Of a stretch of DNA of 64,000 bases, positions 63,409 through 64,000 are shown one piece after another; positions within the stretch are counted from its first letter, which is position 1; each line of letters begins with the position of its first letter. The stretch covers positions 186,001 through 250,000 of the forward strand of contig NZ_JAIUJY010000002.1 in the NCBI RefSeq assembly GCF_020166105.1. The letters are read 5' to 3'. The notes beneath the pieces were generated by a model. That model searched no databases. It worked only from the letters and a program-made list of their open reading frames with translations, and had not been told where the DNA came from. The DNA is from Blastococcus sp. LR1. Its GTDB lineage: Bacteria > Actinomycetota > Actinomycetes > Mycobacteriales > Geodermatophilaceae. The position numbers were made by a program, and so were the translations under genes.

Positions 63409-64000
63409 GTGCGCCGTACCGCCGCTCCGCTCGCCGTCGCCCTCGGGCTCTGCGCCGCACTCCTCACCGGCGGCACGTCGGCCGCCACCCCGGGGTCGGC
63501 GGACCGCCCCACCGGGAAGTCCGAGGCGCGCCCCGGTGGGGTGCGGGACGTCATGTTCGTCGGCAACAACTGGGACGGGACGGCGACCGTCGTCGACGCG
63601 CGGTCGCACCGGACCCTCTCCACGATCGACACGATCCCCGACCGGGCCGAGCGGATGGCCGAGATCTTCACCAGCCCGGACAAGCTGGTCTTCTACCTCG
63701 CGATCCAGGCGGCGATCGGCGAGGGGCGCGCGCAGTACACGGACGACATGTTCACCACGCACGACGGCCGGCTCCTCGCGGTCAGCCGGCCGAGCTTCGC
63801 CGACGTCGTCGGCCTCGACCTGGCCACCGGCCAGATCCGCTGGCGCTTCCCGATGGAGGGCTACCGCTCCGACCACATGGGCGTCTCCCCCGACGGGGAA
63901 CGGCTGCTCGTCAGCGACTCCACCGCCAACAAGGTGCACGAGCTCGACATCCGCACCGGCACGAAGACCGGGGAGTTCCCCAGCGGGGACAGTCCGCACG
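63409..64000 (+). CDS. Secreted YncE-like beta-propeller protein (3' end outside window)
   Basis: 197 codons to the window edge. Sec signal: RRTAAPLAVALGLCAALLTGG, cleaved near TSAATP. Then propeller-type repeats: RDVMFVGNNWDGTATVVDARSHRTLSTI, VVGLDLATGQIRWRFPMEG, MGVSPDGERLLVSDSTANKVHELDIRTG. These repeat the YncE/WD40-like FVGNxxDGTxxVVD pattern. Exported; function unknown, perhaps binding or a dehydrogenase-like role. The GTG at 63409 has GGGAGG at the right distance; an in-frame ATG at 63379 has none. Confidence 0.82.
   Translation, partial: MRRTAAPLAVALGLCAALLTGGTSAATPGSADRPTGKSEARPGGVRDVMFVGNNWDGTATVVDARSHRTLSTIDTIPDRAERMAEIFTSPDKLVFYLAIQAAIGEGRAQYTDDMFTTHDGRLLAVSRPSFADVVGLDLATGQIRWRFPMEGYRSDHMGVSPDGERLLVSDSTANKVHELDIRTGTKTGEFPSGDSPH

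Overview
The window is 64 kb of very GC-rich, gene-dense chromosomal DNA, free of mobile elements, with many GTG (and a few TTG) starts, ATGA/GTGA stop-start overlaps and strong intrinsic-type hairpins between convergent genes. Gene content (assimilatory siroheme sulfite reductase with an APS-type CysH, five-helix cytochrome b SdhC with a long SdhA, a GlpX-type FBPase, a lipid-droplet-associated protein beside ispH, DUF6542, DUF4245 and 13E12/HNH repeat genes) points to an actinobacterium. The style fits Geodermatophilaceae (Blastococcus/Geodermatophilus/Modestobacter), but that family assignment is inference. No rRNA, tRNA, CRISPR array, IS element or known riboswitch class was recognised.

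Layout. 1-3.2 kb: an FtsX-type ABC exporter (permease cut by the left edge, two ATPases). 3.4-4.4 kb: a CsbD stress protein and an SRPBCC-Nudix fusion. 4.4-8.3 kb: sulfate assimilation: Rrf2 regulator, cysC, a 28-residue Cys-containing leader peptide, sulfite reductase, a 54-residue zinc ribbon and cysH. 8.4-18.4 kb: pterin dehydratase, PhoX phosphatase, a HipA-like kinase/DUF3037 pair, a GGDEF-EAL protein, a glutathionyl-hydroquinone-reductase-like protein, DUF1990, an ABC-2 exporter, an FNT channel and a DoxX-like protein. 18.5-23.6 kb: large-subunit catalase, succinate-semialdehyde dehydrogenase, and a soluble sulfite-oxidase-fold molybdoenzyme with its flavin reductase. 23.8-27.3 kb: sdhCAB. 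27.3-36.8 kb: mixed single genes, including an Nramp relative without the canonical metal motifs and a decayed lipoprotein gene.

36.9-52.2 kb is a housekeeping block whose order (ychF, DUF6542, ispH, lipid-droplet protein, xseA, xseB, DUF4245, glpX, fumC) resembles the Rv1112-Rv1098c region of Mycobacterium tuberculosis as I remember it. It is interrupted here by a frameshifted 13E12/HNH gene with an SOS-box-like promoter, an Ada-AlkA/Ogt alkylation-repair operon and rmuC. 52.3-58.1 kb is an accessory sugar cluster (3,4-ketoisomerase, DegT aminotransferase, FAD protein, methyltransferase, FemAB/GNAT-like protein, GT2 glycosyltransferase) between fumC and citrate synthase. 58.2-64 kb: gltA, a fusion of a degenerate NlpC/P60 domain with an intact VanY-type peptidase behind a structured leader, two unknown coupled genes, and a secreted beta-propeller protein cut by the right edge.

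Functionally the window joins central carbon metabolism (sdhCAB, fumC, gltA, glpX, gabD2), reductive sulfur assimilation under probable cysteine control, oxidative and alkylation stress defence, and a candidate deoxyaminosugar glycan pathway. The items most worth follow-up are the cysteine leader, the SOS-controlled broken 13E12 gene, the altered Nramp site, the HipA/DUF3037 pair and the sugar cluster.
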